Position numbers and translations under genes: made by a program
Notes under the pieces: model-generated
The model's input: the letters and a program-made list of their open reading frames with translations, nothing else
The model's database searches: none
Told to the model about the DNA's origin: nothing
DNA from: Arenicola marina
Lineage: Eukaryota; Annelida; Polychaeta; Arenicolidae
Direction: 5' to 3'
DNA length: 64,000 nt
Assembly: GCA_964019135.1 (NCBI GenBank)
Contig: OZ025249.1
Coordinates: forward strand, 35,105,759-35,169,758
Shown: positions 23,881 to 35,385 of the stretch, in pieces
Numbering within the stretch: the stretch's first letter is position 1
Layout: each line of letters starts with the position of its first letter

Positions 23881-24608
23881 AATGACCCTTTTAAAATACC
23901 TCGCTCAGTAGTCATTGTGAGAATCTGGTGCTGGGCGCTTGTCTGCCACAGTCGGCAGACGATGTGAGGCACTTTTCAACTTCGGACCAACAAGATGGTA
24001 GTTCAAAAGACCGTTCTGCTTATCGAGGCTATAGCCTAACGCCTTAATTATTTCAGTGATAATATCAGTGTTACCGTTTCGCCGAGCGAAGAACTACTTC
24101 GTTACGCTGCGTGTTTGTAACGCTGCGTGTTTGTTCTGTCCATGACAATGAGGGAATATGTTTTGCCAGCGTTTTTGTAAACGTGTTCGTTTCCCCGTTG
24201 ATGTTCATGCGGCCTAACTTACGGACTATATATATACATGTATATGCATAGGAACGGGAATAGCTATTATAAAATACTATTGGAAGAGACCTTCGCCGTC
24301 ATGTCAGATCGGGTGTAGCACTCTTTCCCGCTTTTTACCGTAATTAACTGCTACTCCCGTTAGCTATAGGCTCTTGTATCGGTACAATGGTTTGAGTCAA
24401 CGGCCCGACCAGCTAGCCGGTGTGATTGCGTTTTAATACACATGCCCGCGAGGCATGGTATGGGACTCGATTTCGGCTTGGTGTCCACTGACTAACTGGT
24501 TTTTGCTGGTGTGAGTAATTTCAGTACAGAAGGTCTTCTTCGTGACATTTGCGATAATGAGCGGTTGCCACTGGATATAAGTCTTATTATGTGGATTTAC
24601 TGTGACTG
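23881..24608. other. Intergenic region before the MGAT4-like gene
   Basis: No coding region is seen. A candidate 3' splice site (GTGAGTAATTTCAG, ending near 24,524) about 150 bases before the start codon could end a 5'-UTR intron of the next gene. The duplicated word TAACGCTGCGTGTTTGT lies at about 24,108-24,133. Confidence 0.4.
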
Positions 24609-24671
24609 GTGAATAAATGGTTGATTGTAAATAATTATCGAATAACCATAGAACCCTGCAAATCAAGAACC

Positions 24672-26279
24672 ATGCGAACCAAACGACCATACTGGATATT
24701 TATGATGTGTTTGTCTGCGGTTCTCTTGTACATCTCCCATCAAAGGAGAAAGCTTCTGTCGCGGCATGTCGAATCGGAGAAGAACGTCTATGAGAAGTTA
24801 ACGGATCATTCCAAGGTCCGTGTGTTAAGATCCATCGCAAATAACGTCAGTTTGCTTCACGCCCCTGCCAGGAGGTGGTCACCATGGAGTCTTACGTGTG
24901 AAACCCTTGACGCAGGCATTGGTATAGCCGTTTCGGACGGCGTTGATGCCGCTACACTCCAAGGCTTGTTAAATTCTGTGATGTCGGGAAAGGAGTTCAC
25001 TATGTGTCCAATGCACATTGCGGTTCAGTTGTCGGCTAAAAATCAGACCCATTCGAGCCATCTTGCGGACAAGTTAATCGAACGGTTTTCGGACCGTGTC
25101 CATACAGGTAACCTTCACATTATCTCACCCCACACTGATCTATATGACATGCTGCGGGGTTTGCCCTTCCAGCCGGGACGCTCATTTATGGATGTCACCA
25201 ATGAAAGGATCCATGCTCTAGAAACTCTACATCTCATGGTTCACGCGTTATCTTTCTCAACTAAATATTACTTACATCTGACGTGTGACGTCATCGCGTC
25301 GGATGACGGGTACTTGCGACGAATGAAGAATTTCTTTCGTGGAGTAGATCATCGCTTCCTAATCGCGGCCGATTTCTCTGGCCAGCCTGGTCTCACTGGG
25401 AAACTGCTCAATACGTTGGATATGATGCCACTGGTCGGATATATGCTGCGGCACTTGCACCACCAGGACGTGACGACAATGCTCCAGGGATATATAGACG
25501 TGATCTACCCGCAGTGCTCCCCGGATATGTTCGCCCGAGACTCCCATCACTTCGGGTGTATCCAGGAGAGAGGCTTAGCGCGTGTGCCTCACAGACCGGC
25601 CCTGTTCACCCCAGTCAATGTCACCACACATTGGCACGAGAGCGACACCAAATTTGACTTCGACAGTAGGACGATGACACAAGGAAAGAACTTCATATTT
25701 GACCCGCTCATTCCCGTCAGACATGAATGGTGGCCCTGGAACGAGACCCCAGTTTATATCAATCCGCATGCCATAGTGACGTCATCCCTGCAAGCAGTAG
25801 ATGGCCTCCAGTCCATCGCGGAATTGTACAGATTCCGGGCGCCATATTTCCTGGCGCGTGCACCGGATGCAGACGACCATATCACGTTTCAGTTCCGACC
25901 TCCAGTGACCTTGGAAGAGTTTTACATCCGGGGATCCCATTCAATTCACCCGGATGCGGGGCTCGACTCGACAGTTTTCCTCGATGTCCTGCCGCTGTCG
26001 CCCTCGAACGTCAAAATATGTAGTGTGTGCTATTTCAAACACGAACAATTAGCGGACGGCTATGTGCGTGTAGGTCGTGTTAATGACCGCGCGATCGCTG
26101 AGGGACCTCTGGGCGAGTCGTTCGGCACCCTCTTGGCCGCCAGGCTGCGCTTCACGGCAAAAATGCCACACGAGGCACTGTTTCGCGAGATTGTCTTCAA
26201 ACTGCAAGTGGTATCGTTCGTACGCCGTCCGTGCTGCGAACCTTATTGGCGCGATCCCTTCCCTACAGGGATATCATAG
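24672..26279 (+). CDS. MGAT4-like N-acetylglucosaminyltransferase (GT54), intronless
   Basis: The frame opens at 24,609, but the methionine at 24,672 gives a better start. It places the basic MRTKRPYW directly before a hydrophobic anchor (IFMMCLSAVLLYI), the type II membrane topology of Golgi transferases; this form is 535 aa. The luminal part resembles MGAT4 enzymes, which add beta-1,4-GlcNAc to the alpha-1,3 mannose arm of N-glycans. Matching features are IGIAVSDGV near the N-terminus, YYLHL followed by an acidic loop, and a C-terminal segment (DHITFQFRPPV, IHPDAGLDSTVFLDVLPL, DGYVRVG, EGPL) like the family's C-terminal domain. In vertebrate MGAT4 I recall LEDD after YYLQ; here it reads LTCD (residues 225-227 from the upstream Met), so metal binding may be changed. 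The coding region has no introns, unlike the neighbouring genes, which hints at a retroposed or lineage-expanded copy. Confidence 0.85.
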   Translation: MRTKRPYWIFMMCLSAVLLYISHQRRKLLSRHVESEKNVYEKLTDHSKVRVLRSIANNVSLLHAPARRWSPWSLTCETLDAGIGIAVSDGVDAATLQGLLNSVMSGKEFTMCPMHIAVQLSAKNQTHSSHLADKLIERFSDRVHTGNLHIISPHTDLYDMLRGLPFQPGRSFMDVTNERIHALETLHLMVHALSFSTKYYLHLTCDVIASDDGYLRRMKNFFRGVDHRFLIAADFSGQPGLTGKLLNTLDMMPLVGYMLRHLHHQDVTTMLQGYIDVIYPQCSPDMFARDSHHFGCIQERGLARVPHRPALFTPVNVTTHWHESDTKFDFDSRTMTQGKNFIFDPLIPVRHEWWPWNETPVYINPHAIVTSSLQAVDGLQSIAELYRFRAPYFLARAPDADDHITFQFRPPVTLEEFYIRGSHSIHPDAGLDSTVFLDVLPLSPSNVKICSVCYFKHEQLADGYVRVGRVNDRAIAEGPLGESFGTLLAARLRFTAKMPHEALFREIVFKLQVVSFVRRPCCEPYWRDPFPTGIS

Positions 26280-26289
26280 ACGCGAATAA

Positions 26290-26313
26290 TCCGGGGGGGG
26301 GGGGGGGGGGGGG
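26290..26313 (+). repeat. Poly-G run just after the MGAT4-like stop codon
   Basis: An uninterrupted run of more than 20 G begins about ten bases after the stop codon, inside the predicted 3' UTR. Length errors are likely in such a run. Confidence 0.9.
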
Positions 26314-26548
26314 CTTGTTGTTTCCATCATTACCCAAAAATAGCACCTGTTAGAAGTCCCTTTATATGGGGAATCTTGCAGATTCTAAAATAGCTAAAAC
26401 TATTTTTTGTGGGGTTCTCATTGTAATCGTTCACTTCAAATTCCAAGGCCATGTATCTAGCCTGGTCTCTTCGCGGAGCTGTTTTTGCAATGATCATCAT
26501 CACATATATAATATACAAAACAGTCGCAATGTCTTGATGTTCTTAGTT

Positions 26549-26554
26549 AATAAA
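26549..26554 (+). terminator. Probable poly(A) signal of the MGAT4-like gene
   Basis: AATAAA lies 270 bases after the stop codon in an AT-rich context (GTTAATAAACTTTAT). It is the nearest canonical hexamer. Confidence 0.5.
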
Positions 26555-26719
26555 CTTTATACTGGCAATGAAGAGCGGTGATATAATTTTGCAAGTCGTG
26601 ATAAGCGAATTCCTGCTTGATGCTGTTAACGAGTCTTGCACTTTTCAGCCTAACTTCTCTATCAACATATTTCTACCAAGTCATGTCACCATATTGAGCA
26701 CCATATTGTACAGCAATCT

Positions 26720-26852
26720 CTCGGCATCGTTGTAAGGCAAGAACAAATATACTACACATGTAATCAATTAACCCGTGACACCATTCTCGGCATCGTTGTA
26801 AGGCAAGAACAAATATACTACACATGTGATCAATTAACCCGTGACACCATTC
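26720..26852. repeat. 66-bp tandem duplication
   Basis: A 66-base segment starting CTCGGCATCGTTGTAAGGCA occurs twice directly in tandem, with about one difference (TGTAATC against TGTGATC), so the duplication is recent. Confidence 0.95.
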
Positions 26853-27973
26853 TTATTGTTTCTTTACTGCTCGTCTCCTATTCCGTCTAGATACTACTAT
26901 TATCCTTTCATAGAGAGGACAATAATATGACCGGTGCTCGACGACCATTATATAATAATATGATCTTCATTTAAATGACTAATTACTCAGTCTGCCAGCC
27001 TTGGCATGGAATGCGTTACACCACATAAAGTACCTTCATGCTCACATTACCTTCACGCTCACATTACCTTCAATTTCAATTGTCATCGAAATAACTACCA
27101 TAAGTCACTTCGATGATAAAACCGTTCAATTTTAACAGCAACAAAGGCCATCAGTGAACAGAGGTTCATACTCGATTATGTTTATAATCGCACAGTATCC
27201 TGAATTACTGGAAAATGCAATCAACTTCATAATAGGTCTAAATACCGCTCCAAGGCATGTACACAACAATAGGGTAATGTAAATGTATGCAAACATCAAA
27301 GAAGAAATGCGAATAATCGTCTTTAGTCTCAATGTATTTCTGATACCAATGTTTAACCACCATGGACAAGAAAATCAACAAATCTTCCCAGCCAACATCT
27401 TTGTTTAATCTTTTGGTCCCCGCTAAATGCAACCGGTGTTATTGCTAAAAGTAAGAGTTTTATAGTTAGGGACTTCGCAAACGAGTGATCCTCCTTGCTT
27501 CAACATCAAGGTTTGCCCGATACCACGTGTAAGAATTGAGGCCCGTATTCATCAATCCTATCAAGCGTTACGCAAATCTACTTAACACTAAGGAGTCTAC
27601 TCAGGAAATATGTGTTTGGGAACAATTAAGAAAATGGCAAAGTCTATGACGAAAATGCGTTTTCCTTGCATGCGTTAGGCCATAATGATGCATACCGCCC
27701 CAGGTAATAATGGCCACAAAAGTGGAATTAAATAGCACTATCTAGCAAATTAGATACCGCCATACGGTTACGGTAAAGGACAAGCAAAAACAATACGGAA
27801 TTAATGACATTCTGACGGCCCCCTATCTGGTATATGTACACGCTACCATGGCATCTATATTTGTTCAAGGTCGCACATATACAGCGACCACATGTCTGAA
27901 AGGACGTCAAGCTGATGGATCCTCTAAGCGGTTGTCATGGGTACGTTTCACTGAACTTACTATCCTATACTCC
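26853..27973. other. Intergenic region between the convergent genes
   Basis: The MGAT4-like gene (plus) and the next gene (minus) converge here. I see no coding exon. A short direct repeat (TCACATTACCTTCA, about 27,040-27,075) is the only pattern noted. Confidence 0.5.
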
Positions 27974-29861
27974 TCAGACGCCAATACTGCTGCTCAAAAT
28001 AATCTCTGTGTCTAAACCAGAGGCGTTGTAAGCATCCAGTTCAATCAGGTCCTCGTCTTGTTCCTCACTTAACTCAATTAAGCTGGTCTGTTTCTTCGTG
28101 CTAGATTTCGGGTATTTCTTCTTTTTCTTTTTCCGCCGTCTCTCGGCCTTGTCGGCCAGTGGGTGTTCTTCGGTCGCGGAGAGATATTTGAGCGGCGCGT
28201 CGTGGTAGGGCTGTGGTCGCTTGTACCTGTACAGCTCGCTTTCGCTCCAGAACTCTGCCTCGCTGAAGGTGTACTCGACGGCGGACAGGACGGAGGCGGC
28301 TTTAAATACAGGGTGATCGTCGCCCACAGGGGCCGCCAGCCACTCCCGGATCACGTTCTTCTGCATGCTGGTCAGGTCAGAGTGCTCCACGAGCGTGATC
28401 AGACAGTGGTCCTGGGCCAGGGCGCCCAGGATTGGCTGCGAGGGGAACACCAGGTCGGCCATCCTGGGGTGGTAGACCATGTGTCTGGTGGGCGGGTAGA
28501 TTATCCGAGGTAGACCCACGTAGATCACCATCAAGTCGGCTGTCAACGTAAGGAGACAAATAATTACAAAAACAATCTGTTTCTCAATATTGACAACCAA
28601 GGGAGTTGTAACTAATAATCATCGATGTTCACACCATGTCCTACTTGGCGACTGTACGAGCAAAATCACTGGAACGATTAGAGTTGTTAAGGTTCAGGCA
28701 TTTTAACATGAAGGGTTAAGTTGCCCCAGATTCAGGCGCCAGGGCGCGAACCCACGACGTGTTGATCTGCTTACCACCAAACCATCTTCACTGCCCACGT
28801 GAACCTCTAGATATAACCTCATTTGTCATCAGACTGCGAGGCAGCCTCAGTAAGACTACCGACAACTTTATCATGTGAGAAAACCTCGCCACCTACCGCC
28901 AACTTCACAGACTTGGTCGTAAATGAAGTCGAGTTGTCCGCTGTTGCCGTCCTCGTCTATGACCTTCACACCGGGGGAGTGAGACGCGACGAGCACGACC
29001 TTGGGCACGAGAAGAGCGCCCTCGCAGAGGTCAGAGGGCTGCTTGACGTGGAAGGACTCGAGCGGTAGGGGACCATCCACCAGACTGGCCAGGCGTCCCT
29101 TAGTCTGTATCACAGCCTCCTGGTCACGGCCCACCACGCAGATACTGTTCCGCGCCTCAAGAAACTGCAAGGATGCAACAATATTATGCAATGATAGCAT
29201 GTCCAAAGACGTATAAATGTAATATCAAGATGGGGCTGCACATCTACTTAACATTTGTTCTTGGTGTGTCATGCGCATTTATACAGAGACATATATCGTA
29301 ATGTCAAACATCATGTCATCCCAGACATAGAAATATATAAAGTAAAGGAAGACTTGTTTTAATAAGCATGATAAGGCAGGACTATATAATTCATCCAAAT
29401 ACTACTTTGTTCCATGATAAATAATAGAGAGAAAATGTTGAAATAATGAAGAATCTTTAGCCCACATTAGTATAGATTATATAAAATATAGTGGAATCTT
29501 GGGCATAACCGAGTACTAGTAGTATCAGTCATACTACCGTAGTATCCAACGGCCTTATTTTATTTCTTGTAATGGGTTTCTGGTTATCTTCCTGTATCGT
29601 CTCTGGTTCAGCAAAGCCTGGTACATATCTATCAGAGGTGAAAAATTTGTTTTATATTTACTAAAAGTAAATTTTATAAAGTTTATAAAGTGGAAGTTTT
29701 GTAGAATAAAAATGTCTAAACTTATAATTAATTGACATCAATATCATCAATATAATAGCTGGTTCTTACCTGTTAACATACTTGCTAACTTCTATGTTAT
29801 TTTCTCCCAGGGATGTAAACATGGCATTTAGATTCATTCCAAGATCATAGTACTCTGCCAT
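27974..29861 (-). CDS. Hypothetical protein, four exons, 338 aa, complete
   Basis: On the minus strand the exons are 29861-29770, 29628-29538, 29164-28897 and 28539-27974. All have GT-AG borders and consistent phases (2, 0, 1), from ATG (MAEYYDLGMNLNAMF) to a stop at 27,974-27,976. Together they give 1,017 bases. The protein has a short acidic N-terminus. A compact alpha/beta-looking middle (about 62-260) contains ARNSICVVGRDQEAVI, PKVVLVASHSPGVKVIDED, DLMVIYVGLPRIIYPPTRHM and AQDHCLITLVEHSDL. A lysine cluster (RRRKKKKKK, about 284-292) could be a nuclear localisation or RNA-binding patch, and the tail is acidic and serine-rich. No signal peptide or convincing membrane segment is seen. I do not recognise the family. 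Exon 2 is the least certain because it is short. Confidence 0.75.
28680..28800 (-). mobile_element. Possible tRNA-derived SINE fragment in an intron
   Basis: On the minus strand an A-box-like TGGTTTGGTGG is followed about 22 bases later by a B-box-like GGTTCGCGCCC. This is the layout of a decayed tRNA-derived SINE head, although the spacing is shorter than in a tRNA. It lies in the intron between the last two exons of the minus-strand gene. No body or tail was identified. Confidence 0.35.
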
Positions 29862-30246
29862 TTTGAGTGCCCGTAATAAGCATAGATCTATGCCTATCAA
29901 TTACCTGTGCAAAGAAGCAAGGAAAAAAATATATAATCACAATCAAAACTAGGCATTTTCGGAGATGGAAATACTCAAACCAGATCTATTACAGAACAAA
30001 GACTAAGCTTAACTTAATAGGGTTAGTTTTCATGGCACTAGACCTATATCGCAGCAGACTATGTTACATCTATGGAACTAAACTATAGGTAGCACATTTA
30101 GCTGTTCCTTGTTTCCAAAGCAACGGGATTGAGACCTCTGTGCATCTATGGAATTACATGTGCCACAGATTAGTAGACTGGCACTGAGCAGGTGTACCAG
30201 CAAGTTGAACAGCAAGGTAGGAGCAATAATTGTTGTGATAGGATAT
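29862..30246. other. Upstream flank of the minus-strand gene
   Basis: This should contain the promoter of the four-exon gene. I see no clear TATA box or other motif, and no coding exon. Confidence 0.4.
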
Positions 30247-30527
30247 TGTTTTGATAGGTAGGCCAGTGGGTGGGTCTCAGTGCCCAGCCCAGAGTTCCTT
30301 AAAATTATAAGACATCCTAGCAATACATATGGGACATTAATTAAAATAAAATATTATGTAACTTAGTCTGCTTACTATATATTTATTTGTTTTGATAGGT
30401 AGGCAAGTGGGTGGGTCTCAGTGCCCGGCCCAGAGCTCCTTAAAATTATAAGACATCCTAGCAATATATATGGGACATTAATTAAAATAAAATATTATGT
30501 AACTTAGTCTGCTTACTATATATTTAC
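30247..30527. repeat. 141-bp tandem duplication
   Basis: A segment beginning TGTTTTGATAGGTAGGC occurs twice with an offset of 141 bases (starts 30,247 and 30,388). The copies differ at only a few positions, so the duplication is young. Nothing in it looks coding. Confidence 0.95.
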
Positions 30528-31325
30528 CATGCATCACCATAGCCCCTCACCGCTCAGAAATTTGTGTGCAACAAATGACGCAGGATGCATACCTATTAAA
30601 ATCTGATAGGTGTGTCGTATTCCGGGTATTACTTATTTAGTTTCATTATTGGTTACGTAAATCCGTGCTTTGGGAACGCGTCGAGATGGGATCCCCAGTG
30701 GATGATGTATGTCTCCTGGATACCTCGCACGTTACCAAAGCAACGACGCTTGTCATCTGCAGTTCCACTTTAGATTTTAGAAAGGAAGGCCGGCAGTCAG
30801 AAAGGCTGTCGGATTCCGCTGATTTTAGGCCACATCGGAAAGGGACTGCCAGACAGGAGTGACCGCCGACTCACCGGTAGGAGCTTCGGACAAGTTGTAT
30901 TTATATTTTATTAAGGGAAATTTAGTATAATCTGAATAAAAGGGATCGGTCTGAAATTCTACTCCCGGCGTTTGTTGAATTTCTCCCGTTGGTAAACACC
31001 TAAACCGCAGAAACGAACCTGGCTGTGTGAGAAGTACAAATTAATTACACAGGTGTTTTTCTGTTCCCATAACCATCGGGTTACGACGGAGAAATACCAC
31101 AGGTACAGCGCACAGCTATAGCCACAGGTACCATAACACAGTGGGGGCCAAGGTACCTGTTGTTAAGACACCCCCCCACCCCCACTGCATGAGCGTGACT
31201 ATACTATAGTATAGACAGGTAAGGGAAGGGGCCGACAATTAAGCAAGCAGGGTAACATATGATAGGCCCCTAGGTGTTATAATATAGGCCTACGACTAAG
31301 TTCAAAGTTGGTTTTAGGTGTCTAT
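30528..31325. other. Non-coding stretch with short C-rich runs
   Basis: No gene is supported. CCACAGGTACC occurs at about 31,120 and GGTACCTGTTGTTAAG at about 31,150, forming a loose inverted pair next to a C-rich run at 31,170. Confidence 0.4.
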
Positions 31326-31329
31326 AACC

Positions 31330-31463
31330 ACAGGCGCCTCAATCGTGGGTGGGTGGGGAGGGAGGGGGGGGGGCGGCTTCACACATGACATATGTGTGAA
31401 GCCGCCCCCCCCCCCCCACCCTACCGCCCCACCCACCCACGATTCGATTGAGGCGTCTGTGCC
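31330..31463. repeat. Long palindrome with G-run and C-run arms
   Basis: The left arm (about 31,330-31,386) reads CAGGCGCCTCAATCGTGGG, then a G-rich tract, then CGGCTTCACACAT. The right arm (about 31,391-31,462) is its reverse complement, ATGTGTGAAGCCG, a C-rich tract, and CCCACGATTCGATTGAGGCG. The loop is only a few bases. Arms of about 55-70 bases with small length differences would form a strong hairpin. It could be a fold-back element, but I see no clear target-site duplication. Confidence 0.9.
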
Positions 31464-31563
31464 TGTGGCTGTGGCCTGTGCTATAAAAGCTCTGCCAGTA
31501 ATGTAAAGTAATGGGCGACTTCACCTCTTTGTCTATTACATAGTCCGTATTCTTACCCAAATA

Positions 31564-34560
31564 TGTACTGTAGGCCTACATGCTACCAACGGCGAGAAGA
31601 TGTACAGCAGCACAAATCTAACTTATCTGTGTCATGATGACTGTGATGTGGGTGGATGCAGACAAGTCAGGTGCCTCGAGATAAACACAAACCATGTGAT
31701 ACGGCCTGACGTCACACGCGCTTGCGCAATGTGATTAATCATAAGGTACCCATCAAAGACGTGGTGGATAAAGACCAAAAAGCCACACTTTCATGAGGAG
31801 CATCATGCAGTTGTCCAAAACAATCAAGTTGCTTGACAGCATGCCCTTTTATTTACTCTATGCAGTACATGTGTTTTTATACACTAAAGACCCAAATAAT
31901 TCGCATTCGAAAGATTCAAACTGCATGACCTATATACTAGCATTTCGTACGTTGTACCCGCTCGATTCTCAACTTGAGAATTAAGTCGACGGCAATTTGT
32001 GACTGAGCCACTTCAAGAACCCTAGCTTCCCCGCTGGTTATCGCCATTATACCTCTTCAAATGGACGTCTGTCGCACTGGCCACCCTCTACCCGACTCGT
32101 TTCGTGACGTAAATGAAGGTTCCCGTTTGAAGAGCTGCGCTGCATGGGACCAGTGCGCTGTACGTACGCATGAGACGGGCATTAATTCATGCTATTTCTT
32201 TTGTTAGAAGCCGTTTCATCAAGAATCCCATTGTCGGCTATTAGCGCGCAATTTCCCTTAAACGTTTGTACCGACGTAAAATAAAATTATATCTTATCTT
32301 AGCTTCTGTCCTTTTAATCACTGTTAATGTATCGACCAGTTTTATTTTGAAGAGCAAAACTTTAAAAATCACATGAGGAGGGGAATTAACACATATTTTT
32401 TGTACGATATGGCACAGGTCCAAAAAGACCCCCACAAATATATACTGAGAGTAAGGGCGGGGGGTGGGAGGAGTGACCGGGTCCATACGTACAGCACGAC
32501 GAGGGATTTAATCAAGTTAACGAAGAATGTGTGCCTCCGACAGAATTGCCACCCACAGAAAACCAATGACGACGTGACGGCGTTCAAAGCTGCTAGCTGC
32601 GTCCATTTCGGCGAAGCAATGAGGATTATACGCTGTTGGTGTTAATTTTTTATCTCCGTCATGACGCACGAAGAAAAGCTGATGCTACCGGGCGTAAAAA
32701 CGATGAAATAAATACGAAACGACATCTGAGGGATGGTGTCCTGAGAAAAATCACTGATCGTGACGTCACCGGATCAATTCAGCGTTCCTTCTTATTGTCA
32801 GATCCTAGCTATATGGACGACTGCAGGGGACAAGAGCGAACACAAGGTATTTACCAGGTGCTAAAGCCAAAGGCAAAAGTTGTTTTTTAATCGATTCTTA
32901 TTTGACAGAGCTTCAGGCGAACCCATAAGGTGTCTTGTTTTGTCGGACCATTTTAAAAACAACACTCATAGGATGACCATGCACCGGGAATCTTCTCGAT
33001 AAAGAAAGGTTGTTCTAAATATTTAAAGAATTGCGGATGTTGGACACTGGGGTCACTGGGAATCGTTCGTTATTGTCTACGTCTGTCTGCTTCAGGTTTG
33101 ACCGAATGCGAGACTTTACATAACGTAGTAGAACAAAATTCTGACCATGTTAATTAGTCTGCCATTTTGAAAGTAATACAGTTATAGTATACATGCATTC
33201 GTCATTTCGGTCATTCTGGTCACGACCTAGAATTTGCCATTTGATGTCCATTAGACGCATCCGGGACATATACTTTTTGAAAGTTTTACCGTAAACGCAG
33301 TTTCATGTGGTCACTCGGACCAAAAGTCTAAACTTAGTCTAGATATATTTGTAAACCAAACTAAGATGGCTAGAACGTTTAGTCCGTCACTAACGGTAGT
33401 TGTCCACAAACTACTCATTTTCTAACATTTTTGGGCTAAAAAAAGAATCTAAATTTGACCACTTGTTCCAATATTAGACTATATATTGCCTAAAAATTAC
33501 CCAACCTTTAACCTTGCGATTGCGGCTAATAACGCACAATACTACCCCGCAATCTAGTAATAATCTTTACTGTACTATATGTGCCGTGGGCCCTTGGTAC
33601 ATAAAACATAATACAAATACACACACTAAGACAACTTAATATGTTCTTAAAATAAGTTAATTAAGTTAATTTAAATGTGTGAACAATTCAGATTTGTAAG
33701 AATGCATTTGTTGAGTTTCATTTTCGCTGTTTTTCGCCTGGAAATTCGCTTCTAATTTTGTTTTAATATTAAGTCCAGGCTTGCGAAGGTAAGTAGGTTT
33801 TATGAAATAAGGACCGGTTATTACTACCGGTTGGTCAGTCTGGTGGAGAGATAGATGAATTACTGCAATTAAGTTTAACATAACAGTTAAATTATTACGT
33901 GAGACCACGATTTTTACAGTGGATATTTTATTTTTATTATCACGAGCTCACCCGTTGTGTTTTTCCGAAAGATGCAATCCGCTGTTGCAGACCTCGCGAA
34001 GTTTGTGCGGGATATTTATTTATATTTACTTCCCGTTCAAGGTTCGATCCTAGTTTCCACGCCACATTATTGAAGATACGTATTTACATCAGGTATGGGG
34101 GTCTGGAAGGGGGCTCCAGTCTTTAGTGTCGATTTTTCAAAATTCTCTGTGTCCAATGTCGATTTTTCACGACGTTTTGTGTCGCTTGGCTAAGTTCAGT
34201 GTCGTGTTTTTGTCTAAAATGCCACTATCAGATCCTCGGTGTTGACATATGGGAGTCAACGGGTCAATGTCGAATTTTCAGATATGTCCCATCCTGACCC
34301 CTTCAGATGCCGCCCGCCGGCTGCCTTTCACCTCGTGGGCATGCAAGGCCAGCTGAGCACCAACCTCATCGGGAGACGCGTTAATGCGTGAACATGCTCT
34401 TCAGGTTCATTTACGTATTCTTTGGGATGCTCGATGTATTTTGTAGACGAAGCCACGAAGGGCATTATATATACGGCAGGTAGACGAGTGGCTCTCCGGG
34501 GCCCAGGTGCCATCTGCAACGGACTTCAAGTGACCGACCCGGGCTGGAGGAGTGTGGGGT
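31564..34560. other. Three kilobases without a supported gene
   Basis: Short open frames occur but none has convincing splice signals or codon bias. One stretch at about 32,410-32,600 reads MAQVQKDPHKYILRV and could be a small exon, but I cannot support it. CRE-like TGACGTCA and TGACGTCAC words occur at about 31,706 and 32,761. Confidence 0.45.
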
Positions 34561-34574
34561 AGAGCTGTAGAGGG

Positions 34575-35385
34575 CTGCAAGGTCGGGGTGGGCCTGGAGG
34601 CCATGGGGAGGGAGAGGGGCGAATGTAGTATGGGGCTGGAGGAGTAGGGGGTAGAGGGGTGAAGGTCGGGGTGGGCCTGGAGGCCATGGGGAGGGAGAGG
34701 GGCGAATGTAGTACGGGGCTGGAGGAGTAGGGGGTAGAGGGGTGAAGGTCGGGGTGGGCCTGGAGGCCATATGGGGAGGGAGAGGGGCGAATGTAGTATG
34801 GGGCTGGAGGAGTAGGGGGTAGAGGGGTGAAGGTCGGGGTGGGCCTGGAGGCCATGGGGAGGGAGAGGGGCGAATGTAGTATGGGGCTGGAGGAGAAGGG
34901 GGTAGAGGGGTAAAGGCCGGGGTGGGCCTGGAGGCCATGGGGAGGGAGAGGGGCGAATGTAGTATGGGGCTGGAGGAGAAGGGGGTAGAGGGGTGAAGGT
35001 CGGGGTGGGCCTGGAGGCCATGGGGAGGGAGAGGGGCGAAGGTAGTATGGGGCTGGAGGAGAAGGGGGTAGAGGGGTAAAGGCCGGGGTGGGCCTGGAGG
35101 CCATGGGGAGGGAGAGGGGCGAATGTAGTATGGGGCTGGAGGCGTGGGGGGTAGAGAGGTGGAGAAAGTATGGTGCTGGAGGAGTGGGGGGTAGAGGGGT
35201 GGAGATAGTATGGGGCTGGAGGAATGGGGGGGGGGTCGAGAAGTATGGGGCGGAAGAAGTGGGGGGTAGAGGGGTGAAGATAATATGGTGCTGGAGGAGT
35301 GGGGGGTAGAGGATGGAGATAGTATGGGGCTGGAGGAGTGGGGGTAGAGGGGGGAAAGTCAGGGTGGGCCTGGAGGCCATGACGT
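34575..35385 (+). repeat. 83-bp G-rich minisatellite that grades into a shorter unit
   Basis: From about 34,575 to 35,140, units of 83 bases (GGTGGGCCTGGAGGCCATGG, GGGGCGAATGTAGTATGGGG and GTAGAGGGGTGAAGG) repeat about seven times. From about 35,140 to 35,370 the period falls to roughly 40 bases, built from the ATGGGGCTGGAGGAGTGGGG half only. A last piece of the long unit follows. The minus strand lacks stops and reads as Pro-rich frames (PLYPLLLQPHTTFAPLPPHG-like), which I reject as coding. Confidence 0.95.

Noticed and set aside
34030-34075. Isolated B-box (GGTTCGATCC) suggesting a tRNA or SINE
   Set aside because: No A-box lies at the right distance and no cloverleaf can be drawn.
34407-35380. 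Pro-rich minus-strand frames of 157-284 codons
   Set aside because: They are products of the 83-bp G-rich minisatellite, with no start context, splice sites or non-repeat domain.
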